A DNA stretch of 64,000 nucleotides from positions 1 to 64,000 of the forward strand of contig CASDWE010000002.1 in assembly GCA_949284685.1 (NCBI GenBank). Direction: 5' to 3'. A program made the translations under genes and the position numbers. The DNA is from an uncultured bacterium. Lineage in GTDB: Bacteria; Bacillota_I; Bacilli_A; RFN20; CAG-826. Every line of letters starts with the position of its first letter. Positions within the stretch are counted from its first letter, which is position 1. The notes under the pieces are model-generated. The model saw only the letters and a program-made list of their open reading frames with translations, did no database searches and was not told the DNA's origin. This document shows positions 31,695 through 38,831 of this stretch, in pieces.

Positions 31695-33086
31695 ATGAAA
31701 AAATCAGTTGTGCTTTTATTTTTTGTAGCAACATTATCATTAACAAGTTGCGATTTTATAAATAATTTATTTTTTTCTTCTTCTGAAAGCAAAACTACAC
31801 AATCGACAACCACATTATCAACTTCTTCAACCGAGAATGCAAAAAATCAAACTTTTTATCATGTTTTTTCAAAAGATGATTTTGATAAAGATGGTGGGCA
31901 AACTACAATTAATGGTCTTAATTTTACATATGATGAATTTACTTATTATTCTTTATATTGGGGTTATGGAATCCAAATTGGATCTTCTGGAAATCCACAA
32001 AAAAATGATTGGAATTTAACTTGCACCTTTAATGATGAAAATGTGATTTTAAAATCTTTAACTATGTATTTAACTGTCGCAAATAATGGATTAGGAAATT
32101 TTAAAATAGCATCGAATAACTATGAAAATAATGGAATCATTGAAATATCAAATGATCCACAAGAATTTACATATAACAATATAAATGATGAAACTAATTT
32201 TTTAACAATTTCTTTATCATCAGAAAAAAATAGTGCTTTATATTTTTATTCATTAAAATTTGAAATTGATGTTAATGATAATTCCACTATTTCAATTACT
32301 GATGATAATAAAAATAGGACTTCTTTAAAACCTGGTGAAGGAGACATTCCTATGACTGAATATGAATTAATATCAGTTGATGAATATTATAATGGCGTGG
32401 ATTTAACTTTAACGGGTGAAGATTTAAAAAAAGAATTGAATGAAAAAACTTCTGATTTAACTAAATATCGTTACGAAGATGCTAAATATATATTGCAATA
32501 CACTGATGAAAATCCAAATAAACCAGGCTATATGTATGGATTGTTTGATGGTGATAATATTCCACAAAACTGGGATGGCGGTTCTTCTTGGCAAAGAGAA
32601 CACGTTTGGGCCTGTGCTAGAATGAATTTAACCGGAACCGCCCGTCCAACAGAATCTACGAAAAATCACGCTTCAGATTTGCATAATTTGCGTGTTGCAT
32701 GTCGCGGTGCAAATCAATATCATTCAGATAAATATTATGATGAAGAAATAACAAGCAATAGTTTATATCCAAATTTAACTCATGATCAAATGACTGGAAT
32801 GCATTCTTTTAATGGTGATCATCGTGGCGATATTGCAAGAATTTTATTTTATATGTATGTAACATATGATGGCCTAATTTTAACAAATGAAAAATCACAA
32901 ATGGAAGATGACGAAAATGAAAATTATATTTATTCGATGGGTGTTTTAGATATGTTAATAAAATGGAATAATGAGGATAAGGTAGATGAATTTGAAAAAC
33001 AAAGAAATGACAGAATTTATCAATATCAAAAAAACAGAAATCCATTTATTGACTATCCTAATCTTATAGAACAATTATTCGCATAA
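31695..33086 (+). CDS. Surface lipoprotein with endonuclease I-type nuclease domain
   Basis: 463 residues. A lipoprotein signal peptide ends in 'LSLTSC' (Cys19 lipidated), then a Ser/Thr-rich linker (about 28-50), a beta-rich domain of about 140 residues ('FYHVFSKDDF', 'GYGIQIGSSGNPQKNDW'), and a C-terminal endonuclease I domain (about 225-460): 'WQREHVWACARM', 'HASDLHNLRVACRGANQYHSDKYYDE', 'FNGDHRGDIARILFYMYV'. The REHVW histidine and the downstream Asn are the beta-beta-alpha-metal active site. A non-specific cell-surface nuclease used to obtain nucleotides fits a reduced organism; this role is inferred. Confidence 0.88.
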   Translation: MKKSVVLLFFVATLSLTSCDFINNLFFSSSESKTTQSTTTLSTSSTENAKNQTFYHVFSKDDFDKDGGQTTINGLNFTYDEFTYYSLYWGYGIQIGSSGNPQKNDWNLTCTFNDENVILKSLTMYLTVANNGLGNFKIASNNYENNGIIEISNDPQEFTYNNINDETNFLTISLSSEKNSALYFYSLKFEIDVNDNSTISITDDNKNRTSLKPGEGDIPMTEYELISVDEYYNGVDLTLTGEDLKKELNEKTSDLTKYRYEDAKYILQYTDENPNKPGYMYGLFDGDNIPQNWDGGSSWQREHVWACARMNLTGTARPTESTKNHASDLHNLRVACRGANQYHSDKYYDEEITSNSLYPNLTHDQMTGMHSFNGDHRGDIARILFYMYVTYDGLILTNEKSQMEDDENENYIYSMGVLDMLIKWNNEDKVDEFEKQRNDRIYQYQKNRNPFIDYPNLIEQLFA

Positions 33087-33143
33087 TTTGACTAAAATAT
33101 TAGATGTATGCTATCATTTTGTTATGGAAGGTAACTATTGAAT

Positions 33144-33989
33144 ATGGCAAATCAACCAATAATGGCTATCATGTATGATTTTGATAAAACTTTATCTACA
33201 ACAGACATGCAAAATTATTCTTTTATTCCTAATTTGGGTTTAACTCCGCAAGAATTTTGGGGAGATACGACAATTTTTAGTGAAAAAACTGGAGTTGAAA
33301 GAATTCTTTCTTATATGTATGTAATGATACAAAAAGCAAAAGAAAAAGGAATAAAAATCAATAGAGAATATTTAAGAGAATGTGGAAAAAATATCAAATT
33401 CTTTCCTGGCGTATCAACTTGGTTTAAAAGAATTAATGAATATGGTGCTTCAAAAGGTGTTAAAGTAGAACATTATTTAGTTTCATCAGGAACAAAAGAA
33501 ATTATTGAAGGATGCTCCATTATTAATGAATTTAAAGCTGTTTATGGTTGCGAATATTATTATGAAAATAATGAACCTGTTTGGCCAAAGATGGCGATAA
33601 ATTATACACAAAAAACTCAATTCTTTTTCAGAATCGCAAAAGGCGTCTACGATCCTAGCGATGATGAAGGAGTAAACGAAAAAACTAGAAAGCTTAGAGT
33701 TCCATATGGAAATATCGTTTATATGGGTGATGGAATGACAGATATTGCATGTATGACATTAGTAAAGAAAAATGGCGGTCATTCAATTGCCTTATATCCA
33801 GAAAAAGATCAACAAAAAGTTAAACGACTATATGATGAAGGCCGCGTTAGTTTTATTTGTCGTGCTGATTATAGTGCTAATTCAGATTTAGAAAAAGTAA
33901 TTGAGTTGTTAATTGATAAAATTGCAACATATGCTGAGATTGAAAAAAAACAAAATCTACTAGCGAATAAAGATGCAAAAGAACTTTAA
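33144..33989 (+). CDS. HAD-family phosphatase
   Basis: 281 residues. 'AIMYDFDKTLSTTDMQ' is the DxDxT nucleophile motif, 'HYLVSSGTKEII' motif II, and 'IVYMGDGMTDIACM' the C-terminal acidic pair. A helical cap lies after motif I, as in phosphoserine-phosphatase-like members. Substrate unknown. The start is uncertain: GGAAGG is 6 nt before an in-frame TTG (33138) and 12 nt before ATG 33144. It is followed by its own gap and a new promoter, so it is probably single. Confidence 0.82.
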   Translation: MANQPIMAIMYDFDKTLSTTDMQNYSFIPNLGLTPQEFWGDTTIFSEKTGVERILSYMYVMIQKAKEKGIKINREYLRECGKNIKFFPGVSTWFKRINEYGASKGVKVEHYLVSSGTKEIIEGCSIINEFKAVYGCEYYYENNEPVWPKMAINYTQKTQFFFRIAKGVYDPSDDEGVNEKTRKLRVPYGNIVYMGDGMTDIACMTLVKKNGGHSIALYPEKDQQKVKRLYDEGRVSFICRADYSANSDLEKVIELLIDKIATYAEIEKKQNLLANKDAKEL

Positions 33990-34008
33990 GTAAAAATATA
34001 AAACACTT

Positions 34009-34036
34009 TTGTTTTATATAATAATAGTGATATATT
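34009..34036 (+). promoter_or_regulatory. Promoter of the S1 protein-pgi operon
   Basis: TTGTTT (34009-34014), 16-nt spacer, extended -10 TGATATATT (hexamer 34031-34036). Confidence 0.65.
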
Positions 34037-34053
34037 ATTTAGCGAGGTGAAAA

Positions 34054-34428
34054 ATGCCCACTAAACACTTTGTAGATGAAATGCTTTATGTCACTATTAA
34101 GGAAGTGAAGCCATACGCTGCTTTTTTTGTTACGGATGATAATCAAAACGGCATGGTTCACATATCTGAAATAAGTGACAATTTTATTAAGGACATCTCA
34201 AAATTTTTTGTAAAAGGCGATGTTATTAAAATTAAAATTTTGCAAATCGATGAAAAAGATGGGTTTATTCGTGGTTCATATAAAAGGATTAAAGACGAGG
34301 AAAAATTTTCTTCACACATTGATCTTAGATATGCACTAGATAGCGATAAAGCTGATTTTGAACCTCTTGCAAATAAAATACCTCAATGGATAGATGAAAC
34401 AATTAAAAGAAAGGGTTTAAAAAAATGA
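34054..34428 (+). CDS. Small S1 RNA-binding domain protein (YugI/CvfD-like)
   Basis: 124 residues. Residues 8-78 form an S1 domain ('ATIKEVKPYAAFFV'-like start 'VTIKEVKPYAAFFVTDD', 'GMVHISEIS', 'FVKGDVIKIKILQIDEKDGFIRGSYK'). The tail is basic at the end. Stand-alone S1 proteins of this size bind 30S subunits and act in stress control in Firmicutes. GCGAGGTG lies 7 nt upstream of the ATG. It overlaps pgi as ATGA, a pairing also seen in other Firmicutes. Confidence 0.88.
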   Translation: MPTKHFVDEMLYVTIKEVKPYAAFFVTDDNQNGMVHISEISDNFIKDISKFFVKGDVIKIKILQIDEKDGFIRGSYKRIKDEEKFSSHIDLRYALDSDKADFEPLANKIPQWIDETIKRKGLKK

Positions 34429-35723
34429 TGCCAGAATTAATATTATTGAATTTAAGACATACCGATGGCTTTTTGGATTGTATGAAAGAATATGAAGAAA
34501 AAGCCGTAAATATTGATAAAATGATTAGAGAAAAAACAGGACCCGGTAATGATTATCTTGGCTGGTTTGATTATCCAAATACAATTGATAAAAATCTTGT
34601 CTTTAAAATTAAAAAAGACGCTGAATTTGTTAGAGATAATTTTGACGTTTTAGTAGTTTGTGGTATCGGTGGTTCCTACTTAGGTGCGCGTGCCGCGATT
34701 GAAGCACTAGGCGGGCTTAAAAGAAATGACAAAATTGAAATTATATATGTAGGAAACACTTTTTCCCCTACTTATACAGCACAAATTTTAGACTACTTAA
34801 AAGATAGAAAATTTGCGATAAATGTAGTTTCTAAATCAGGAACAACAACAGAAACCGCGATTGCTTTTAGATTATTAAGAGAATTATTAATATCACAAGT
34901 TGGTGAAGAAGGAGCAAAAAAAGCTATTTTTGCAACAACCGATAAAGATAAAGGTGCTTTAAAAGAACTTTGTGATAAATATGGCTATACAAGATATGAT
35001 TTGCCATCAAATATTGGAGGCAGGTTTTCAGTTTTCACACCAGTTGGACTATTCCCAATAGCGGTCGCAGGATTTGACATCGAACTATTTTTAATAGGCG
35101 CTAAACGAGGCTATTACGATTTTGATGATTATCATTTAAATGACAACCAGGCCTACGAATATGCATGTTTTCGCGACTATATGTATCGCAAAAAAAATAA
35201 AAGCGTTGAATTATTTGTTCAATACGAACCACAATTTTGTCAACTTAATGAATGGTTAAAACAATTATTTGGCGAAAGTGAAGGAAAAGAAAAGAAAGGT
35301 TTATTACCTGATTCAGTATCTTTTTCCACTGATTTACATTCATTAGGACAATTTATTCAGGATGGATCTCCAATTTTATTTGAAACAATATTAAAAGTTG
35401 ATAAGCCTTTAGCGGATGTAGAAATACCATTAGATAAGGATGATTTAGATGGTTTAAATTATTTACAGGGTAAAAAATTATCGTTTGTGAATGAAATGGC
35501 CTTTGAAGGAACAGTAAAAGCACACGCTGATGATGGAAAGGTTCCATGCATAATTATTTATCTTGAAAAAATGGATGAATATAACCTTGGTTATTTGATG
35601 TACTTTTTTATGAAAGCTTGTGCAATGTCAGCGTATTTATTGGATATTAATCCATTCAATCAACCTGGTGTTGAAATTTATAAGAAAAACATGTTTCATT
35701 TGTTAGGAAAAAAAGGCTATTAA
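34425..35723 (+). CDS. pgi: Glucose-6-phosphate isomerase
   Basis: 432 residues, the short Firmicutes form. 'VVCGIGGSYLGARAAIEAL' and 'NVVSKSGTTTETAIAFR' bind the phosphate; 'PSNIGGRFSVFTPVGLFPI' is PROSITE-like signature 1; 'HSLGQFIQDGSPILFETIL' holds catalytic residues; and 'NPFNQPGVEIYKKNMF' ends the protein. Two in-frame ATGs occur in tandem; the first overlaps the stop of the S1 gene. No terminator is visible before the tRNA cluster, so some readthrough into the tRNAs is possible. Confidence 0.96.
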   Translation: MMPELILLNLRHTDGFLDCMKEYEEKAVNIDKMIREKTGPGNDYLGWFDYPNTIDKNLVFKIKKDAEFVRDNFDVLVVCGIGGSYLGARAAIEALGGLKRNDKIEIIYVGNTFSPTYTAQILDYLKDRKFAINVVSKSGTTTETAIAFRLLRELLISQVGEEGAKKAIFATTDKDKGALKELCDKYGYTRYDLPSNIGGRFSVFTPVGLFPIAVAGFDIELFLIGAKRGYYDFDDYHLNDNQAYEYACFRDYMYRKKNKSVELFVQYEPQFCQLNEWLKQLFGESEGKEKKGLLPDSVSFSTDLHSLGQFIQDGSPILFETILKVDKPLADVEIPLDKDDLDGLNYLQGKKLSFVNEMAFEGTVKAHADDGKVPCIIIYLEKMDEYNLGYLMYFFMKACAMSAYLLDINPFNQPGVEIYKKNMFHLLGKKGY

Positions 35724-35739
35724 AAAGGTAAAAATATTA

Positions 35740-35769
35740 TTGACTTTATTTGGCGTAAAATGATATATT
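35740..35769 (+). promoter_or_regulatory. Promoter of the tRNA Val-Tyr-Gln cluster
   Basis: TTGACT (35740-35745), 18-nt spacer, extended -10 TGATATATT (hexamer 35764-35769), 25 nt before tRNA-Val. Confidence 0.7.
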
Positions 35770-35794
35770 ATTAAAGCGCATTGCAGGCCCAACA

Positions 35795-35870
35795 GGATGC
35801 TTAGCTCAGTTGGGAGAGCATCGCCTTTACACGGCGGAGGTCGTGGGTTCGAGTCCCTCAGCATCCACCA
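35795..35870 (+). tRNA. tRNA-Val (anticodon TAC)
   Basis: 76 nt, acceptor GGATGCT/AGCATCC, encoded CCA. Anticodon stem TCGCC/GGCGG encloses TTTACAC, anticodon TAC. Confidence 0.96.
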
Positions 35871-35886
35871 AATAAAGTTTAAATAT

Positions 35887-35970
35887 GGAGGGGTAGCGAA
35901 GTGGCTAAACGCGGTTGACTGTAAATCAACTCCTACGGGTTCGGCGGTTCGAATCTGCCCCCCTCCACCA
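35887..35970 (+). tRNA. tRNA-Tyr (anticodon GTA)
   Basis: 84 nt class II tRNA, acceptor GGAGGGG/CCCCTCC, encoded CCA. Anticodon stem GTTGA/TCAAC with loop CTGTAAA, anticodon GTA; long variable arm TCCTACGGGTTCGGC region. Confidence 0.96.
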
Positions 35971-35984
35971 GATCTATCAAAGTT

Positions 35985-36060
35985 TGGGGTGTAGCCAAGC
36001 GGTAAGGCAACAGACTTTGACTCTGTCATCTCGGTGGTTCGATCCCACCCACCCCAGCCA
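35985..36060 (+). tRNA. tRNA-Gln (anticodon TTG)
   Basis: 76 nt, acceptor TGGGGTG/CACCCCA, encoded CCA. Anticodon stem ACAGA/TCTGT with loop CTTTGAC, anticodon TTG (reads CAA). The second tRNA-Gln at 36323 has the same acceptor and D arm. Confidence 0.96.
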
Positions 36061-36074
36061 ATAATTAAAAAATA

Positions 36075-36102
36075 TTGACATCATCAAGCAAATTATTAAA
36101 AT
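36075..36102 (+). promoter_or_regulatory. Internal promoter before tRNA-Lys
   Basis: Consensus TTGACA (36075-36080), 16-nt spacer, TAAAAT (36097-36102), 12 nt before tRNA-Lys. It splits the tRNA cluster into two transcripts. Confidence 0.75.
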
Positions 36103-36114
36103 AGTATTTGCTAT

Positions 36115-36190
36115 CTCCCGTTAGCTCAGTTGGTAGAGCACTTGACTTTTAATCACGGGGTCAGAAGTTCGAATCTTCTACGGGAGACCA
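36115..36190 (+). tRNA. tRNA-Lys (anticodon TTT)
   Basis: 76 nt, acceptor CTCCCGT/ACGGGAG, encoded CCA, D arm GCTCAGTTGGTAGAGC. The anticodon loop is CTTTTAA, anticodon TTT. The anticodon stem CTTGA/TCACG has one mismatch (T28 opposite C42); the expected partner strand would be TCAAG. Confidence 0.95.
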
Positions 36191-36196
36191 AAAAAT

Positions 36197-36286
36197 GCCC
36201 GGGTGGCGGAATAGGTAGACGCACAGGACTTAAAATCCTGCGGGACCAACACTCCCATACCGGTTCGATTCCGGTTCCGGGCACCA
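36197..36286 (+). tRNA. tRNA-Leu (anticodon TAA)
   Basis: 90 nt class II tRNA, acceptor GCCCGGG/CCGGGC-type pairing, encoded CCA. Anticodon stem CAGGA/TCCTG with loop CTTAAAA, anticodon TAA (reads UUA/UUG). Confidence 0.96.
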
Positions 36287-36297
36287 ATTATTAAATT

Positions 36298-36315
36298 CCC
36301 TATTAAGGGTTTTTT
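36298..36315 (+). terminator. Weak terminator-like hairpin between tRNA-Leu and tRNA-Gln
   Basis: CCCT-atta-AGGG followed by TTTTTTATTTT. The stem is only 4 bp, so termination may be partial and tRNA-Gln(CTG) may still be reached by readthrough. Confidence 0.35.
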
Positions 36316-36322
36316 ATTTTGT

Positions 36323-36396
36323 TGGGGTGTAGCCAAGCGGTAAGGCAGCGGGCTCTGAACTCGCCAGCCCTGGTTCGAATCCAGGTACCCCAGCCA
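36323..36396 (+). tRNA. tRNA-Gln (anticodon CTG)
   Basis: 74 nt, acceptor TGGGGTG/TACCCCA, encoded CCA. Anticodon stem GCGGG/CTCGC with loop CTCTGAA, anticodon CTG (reads CAG). Confidence 0.95.
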
Positions 36397-36437
36397 AAAT
36401 ATATGTATATTAGTAAACAAAATTAAATTAATTTTGA

Positions 36438-36443
36438 TATAAT
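36438..36443 (+). promoter_or_regulatory. Extended -10 promoter of nfuA-like gene
   Basis: TGATATAAT (hexamer 36438-36443) ends 9 nt before the ATG at 36453; no ribosome binding site. Confidence 0.5.
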
Positions 36444-36452
36444 TTATGCGAT

Positions 36453-36686
36453 ATGGAAAATCAAGACAAACAAATTATAGAAACATTAGATAAAATTAGA
36501 CCATTTATTCAACGCGATGGTGGCGATATTGAATTTAAAAAATTTGAAAATGGTGTTGTTTATGTCAAAATGCATGGTGCATGTCAAGGCTGTTCATTTA
36601 TTGACTTAACAATTAAAGAAACAATCGAAGTTATACTTCAAGAAGAAGTTCCTGGTGTAGCAAAAGTTGAAGTTATTGAAGATTAA
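36453..36686 (+). CDS. NifU C-terminal-domain iron-sulfur carrier (Nfu)
   Basis: 77 residues, a lone NifU C-terminal domain: 'IRPFIQRDGGDIEFKKF' and 'MHGACQGCSFIDLTIKETIE' with C44-x-x-C47, which binds a [4Fe-4S] cluster for delivery to client enzymes. Clients in the window are Nth and MiaB. Leaderless-type start. Its last bases overlap the end of the convergent cysQ by 4 nt. Confidence 0.93.
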   Translation: MENQDKQIIETLDKIRPFIQRDGGDIEFKKFENGVVYVKMHGACQGCSFIDLTIKETIEVILQEEVPGVAKVEVIED

Positions 36687-37465
36687 AGCAAAAAGTTTTT
36701 CATATTATTGCAAATAATATAGCCATTACGATTATAAACATCTTTGCGATTATAAATTAAACGTTTCCCATTTGGTTCTAAAAAGATGCCGCCTGCTTCA
36801 TTTACAATTATATTAATTGCCGCGGTATCCCATTCCTTAGTCATTGGAGAAAGTCGATAAGAGATTTCCGCTTCTCCACTGCTAATTAAACAGGCTTTTA
36901 TAGATGAGCCTTTTTTTAATACTTTTGTTATTTTATCGGCGTGACGTAGTATCATATTTTGTTCTTTGACATTATGATGAAAAACAGAAATTAGACATGT
37001 TAAATTTTCCGTTTTGTTATTAACGTGGATCTTTTTAATTGAACCATTTTTATCAATATGAAAAGCACCTTTACCTTTAATTGCATAATAAATTTCGTTA
37101 TATGCAGGAATTAAAACAACACCGACAACTATTTCATGTTTATAGCATAGTGCGATATTTGTGGTAAATTCATCGTCTTTATTAATAAAATCTTTAGTAC
37201 CATCAATAGGATCAATAATCCAAACATAATCTTTATTTAATCTTGAAAAATCGTCAACACTTTCTTCTGTTAAAAAACCATGATTAGGAAAAAGTGAAGA
37301 CAAGTAGTCTTTTAAAATTTTGTCAGCCAATTTATCGGCTTTTGTGACCGGGGAATTATCACTTTTAATTTCAACATTTAAATCATGGCTATTATAAATA
37401 TCCATGATAGGATTTATAACCATTTTGGCCGCTTGTAATGCAGCGTTTAAAAATATTTCATACAT
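36683..37465 (-). CDS. cysQ: Inositol monophosphatase-family 3'(2'),5'-bisphosphate nucleotidase (CysQ-like)
   Basis: 260 residues. 'GFLTEES' and 'WIIDPIDGTKDFINKDDEFTTNIAL' are metal-binding motifs 1 and 2; the DGT-K-D-F form is characteristic of CysQ/pAp phosphatases as opposed to inositol monophosphatases (DGTxNF). 'EWDTAAINIIVNEAGG' is motif 3. The start is MYEIF (37465), 6 nt after GGGAGGG; an ATG six codons upstream overlaps nrnA and is part of that site. Directly downstream of nrnA, which also degrades pAp. Confidence 0.85.
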   Translation of the reverse strand: MYEIFLNAALQAAKMVINPIMDIYNSHDLNVEIKSDNSPVTKADKLADKILKDYLSSLFPNHGFLTEESVDDFSRLNKDYVWIIDPIDGTKDFINKDDEFTTNIALCYKHEIVVGVVLIPAYNEIYYAIKGKGAFHIDKNGSIKKIHVNNKTENLTCLISVFHHNVKEQNMILRHADKITKVLKKGSSIKACLISSGEAEISYRLSPMTKEWDTAAINIIVNEAGGIFLEPNGKRLIYNRKDVYNRNGYIICNNMKNFLL

Positions 37466-37466
37466 T

Positions 37467-38417
37467 TTAAATTCCCTCCCCATTTAAAACTTTATCAATA
37501 TCTTTAATTATATTAGAAATTAAATCATTTTTAAAATCGATTTTTTGAATACCGCAAGCAAGATTATGCCCGCCACCACCATATTTTTTTGCAACAGAAA
37601 CAACACTAATAGATTTACTTCTAAATTCAACCGTTAAAGTATCATCATCATTTTCTATAAACAAAATCCAAACTTCTATGCCATTTAGATTTCCCAAAGT
37701 ATTTACATATTTTCCAATATATCCAACATCAAGAAAAGCATTTTTGATTTCTTTTGGAACAACACAATAAATGACTTTATTATCAATTTTAAAATTTGAA
37801 TATATGTATGAGGTTACTTTAAAAGAAGATAAACTAGTTAGTGAGATATTTTGATACACCGATTTATAATCCACACCTAATTTAATAAGTTTCTTACAAA
37901 TTGTAAGACTTCTTAAATCGTTTTCTAAATACATAAATCTATTAGTGTCTGCTACAATACCATAAAAAAGTGCAGTTAACATCGTATTAGAAATTTTAAA
38001 ACATTTTTTAACTAATAATTTATAAAGTAATGATGCACAACTTGATGCACTATTATCTATATAACTAAAAGAAGCGTTATTAATAGTATGGACACCAACA
38101 TTATGGTGGTCAATAACCACTAATTCTTTGCAATTAAAAATTCTTTGATCTTCACACCTATAATCTTCATTAAAATCCAAAGCAATTCCTAAACTAGAAA
38201 AAAATATCTCATCGCCTAAAACGTGTGGCTTAAAAAATAAAGAAAACATCTTTTCCACACCACTACCAACAAGATATACATTTTTATTTTTAAAGTTATT
38301 TTTAATAAATTCATACATGGCGATTTGCGAAGCAAAACAATCTCCATCGCAATTTATATGTCCAAATATGATTATACTATCATATTTGTTCAGCAAACGT
38401 ATAAACTTATTAATCAT
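37467..38417 (-). CDS. nrnA: DHH/DHHA1 nanoRNase and pAp phosphatase NrnA
   Basis: 316 residues. DHH domain motifs 'FGHINCDGDCFASQ' (usual form HxNPDGDaxGS), 'LVVIDHHNVG' and 'FYGIVADTNRF'; the C-terminal DHHA1 ends in 'VAKKYGGGGHNLACG'. NrnA removes 2-5 nt RNA fragments left by RNases J and Y and also dephosphorylates pAp. It starts on the rpoE stop codon (TAATG). The motif I residues Cys for Pro and Cys for Ala are unusual, but metal ligands are intact. Confidence 0.9.
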   Translation of the reverse strand: MINKFIRLLNKYDSIIIFGHINCDGDCFASQIAMYEFIKNNFKNKNVYLVGSGVEKMFSLFFKPHVLGDEIFFSSLGIALDFNEDYRCEDQRIFNCKELVVIDHHNVGVHTINNASFSYIDNSASSCASLLYKLLVKKCFKISNTMLTALFYGIVADTNRFMYLENDLRSLTICKKLIKLGVDYKSVYQNISLTSLSSFKVTSYIYSNFKIDNKVIYCVVPKEIKNAFLDVGYIGKYVNTLGNLNGIEVWILFIENDDDTLTVEFRSKSISVVSVAKKYGGGGHNLACGIQKIDFKNDLISNIIKDIDKVLNGEGI

Positions 38418-38815
38418 TAATACATATCGCTTTCACTTTGATTAGAGTCATTATAATCTTCTTCGTCAGAATCGTCATCATGTTCAGAATTATCATCTAA
38501 TGATTCATCTTCATCCATATCTTCGTCATCAAGTTCTTCTTGATAATCATTTTCTTCATTATATGCATCCTTCATATCAATATGAACTTTTTCAAATGTA
38601 TGACGATTTCTTAAATCCCACAAGTTGTCACCAAGCAAAACAAAACGTCCGTCTAATGTTAAATTAGTATAAAAACTTGATATTTTGTTGTCAGCTTCTT
38701 CTTCTGTTAAATTTAAAGTGTTTTTGACATAATTCCATAAATCAGCAAATGAAACAGGTTCCTTTGCATTTTTGTCTAAATAATCATAGGCTAAATCTAA
38801 CATTGATTTTTCCAT
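38417..38815 (-). CDS. rpoE: RNA polymerase delta subunit
   Basis: 132 residues. The N-terminal HARE-like winged domain (about 1-75, 'PVSFADLWNYVKNTLNL', 'SFYTNLTLDGRFVLLGDNLWDLR') is followed by a disordered acidic tail rich in Asp/Glu/Ser, exactly the delta architecture. Delta speeds polymerase recycling and promoter selectivity. AAGGAGG precedes the ATG by 11 nt. It follows argS by 16 nt, as in Bacillus argS-rpoE. Confidence 0.95.
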   Translation of the reverse strand: MEKSMLDLAYDYLDKNAKEPVSFADLWNYVKNTLNLTEEEADNKISSFYTNLTLDGRFVLLGDNLWDLRNRHTFEKVHIDMKDAYNEENDYQEELDDEDMDEDESLDDNSEHDDDSDEEDYNDSNQSESDMY

Positions 38816-38831
38816 ATAAGTTTTTTCCTCC

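Noticed and set aside
35703-36420. Several long frames across the tRNA cluster on both strands
   Set aside because: They read through six tRNA genes; conserved tRNA sequence often lacks stops.
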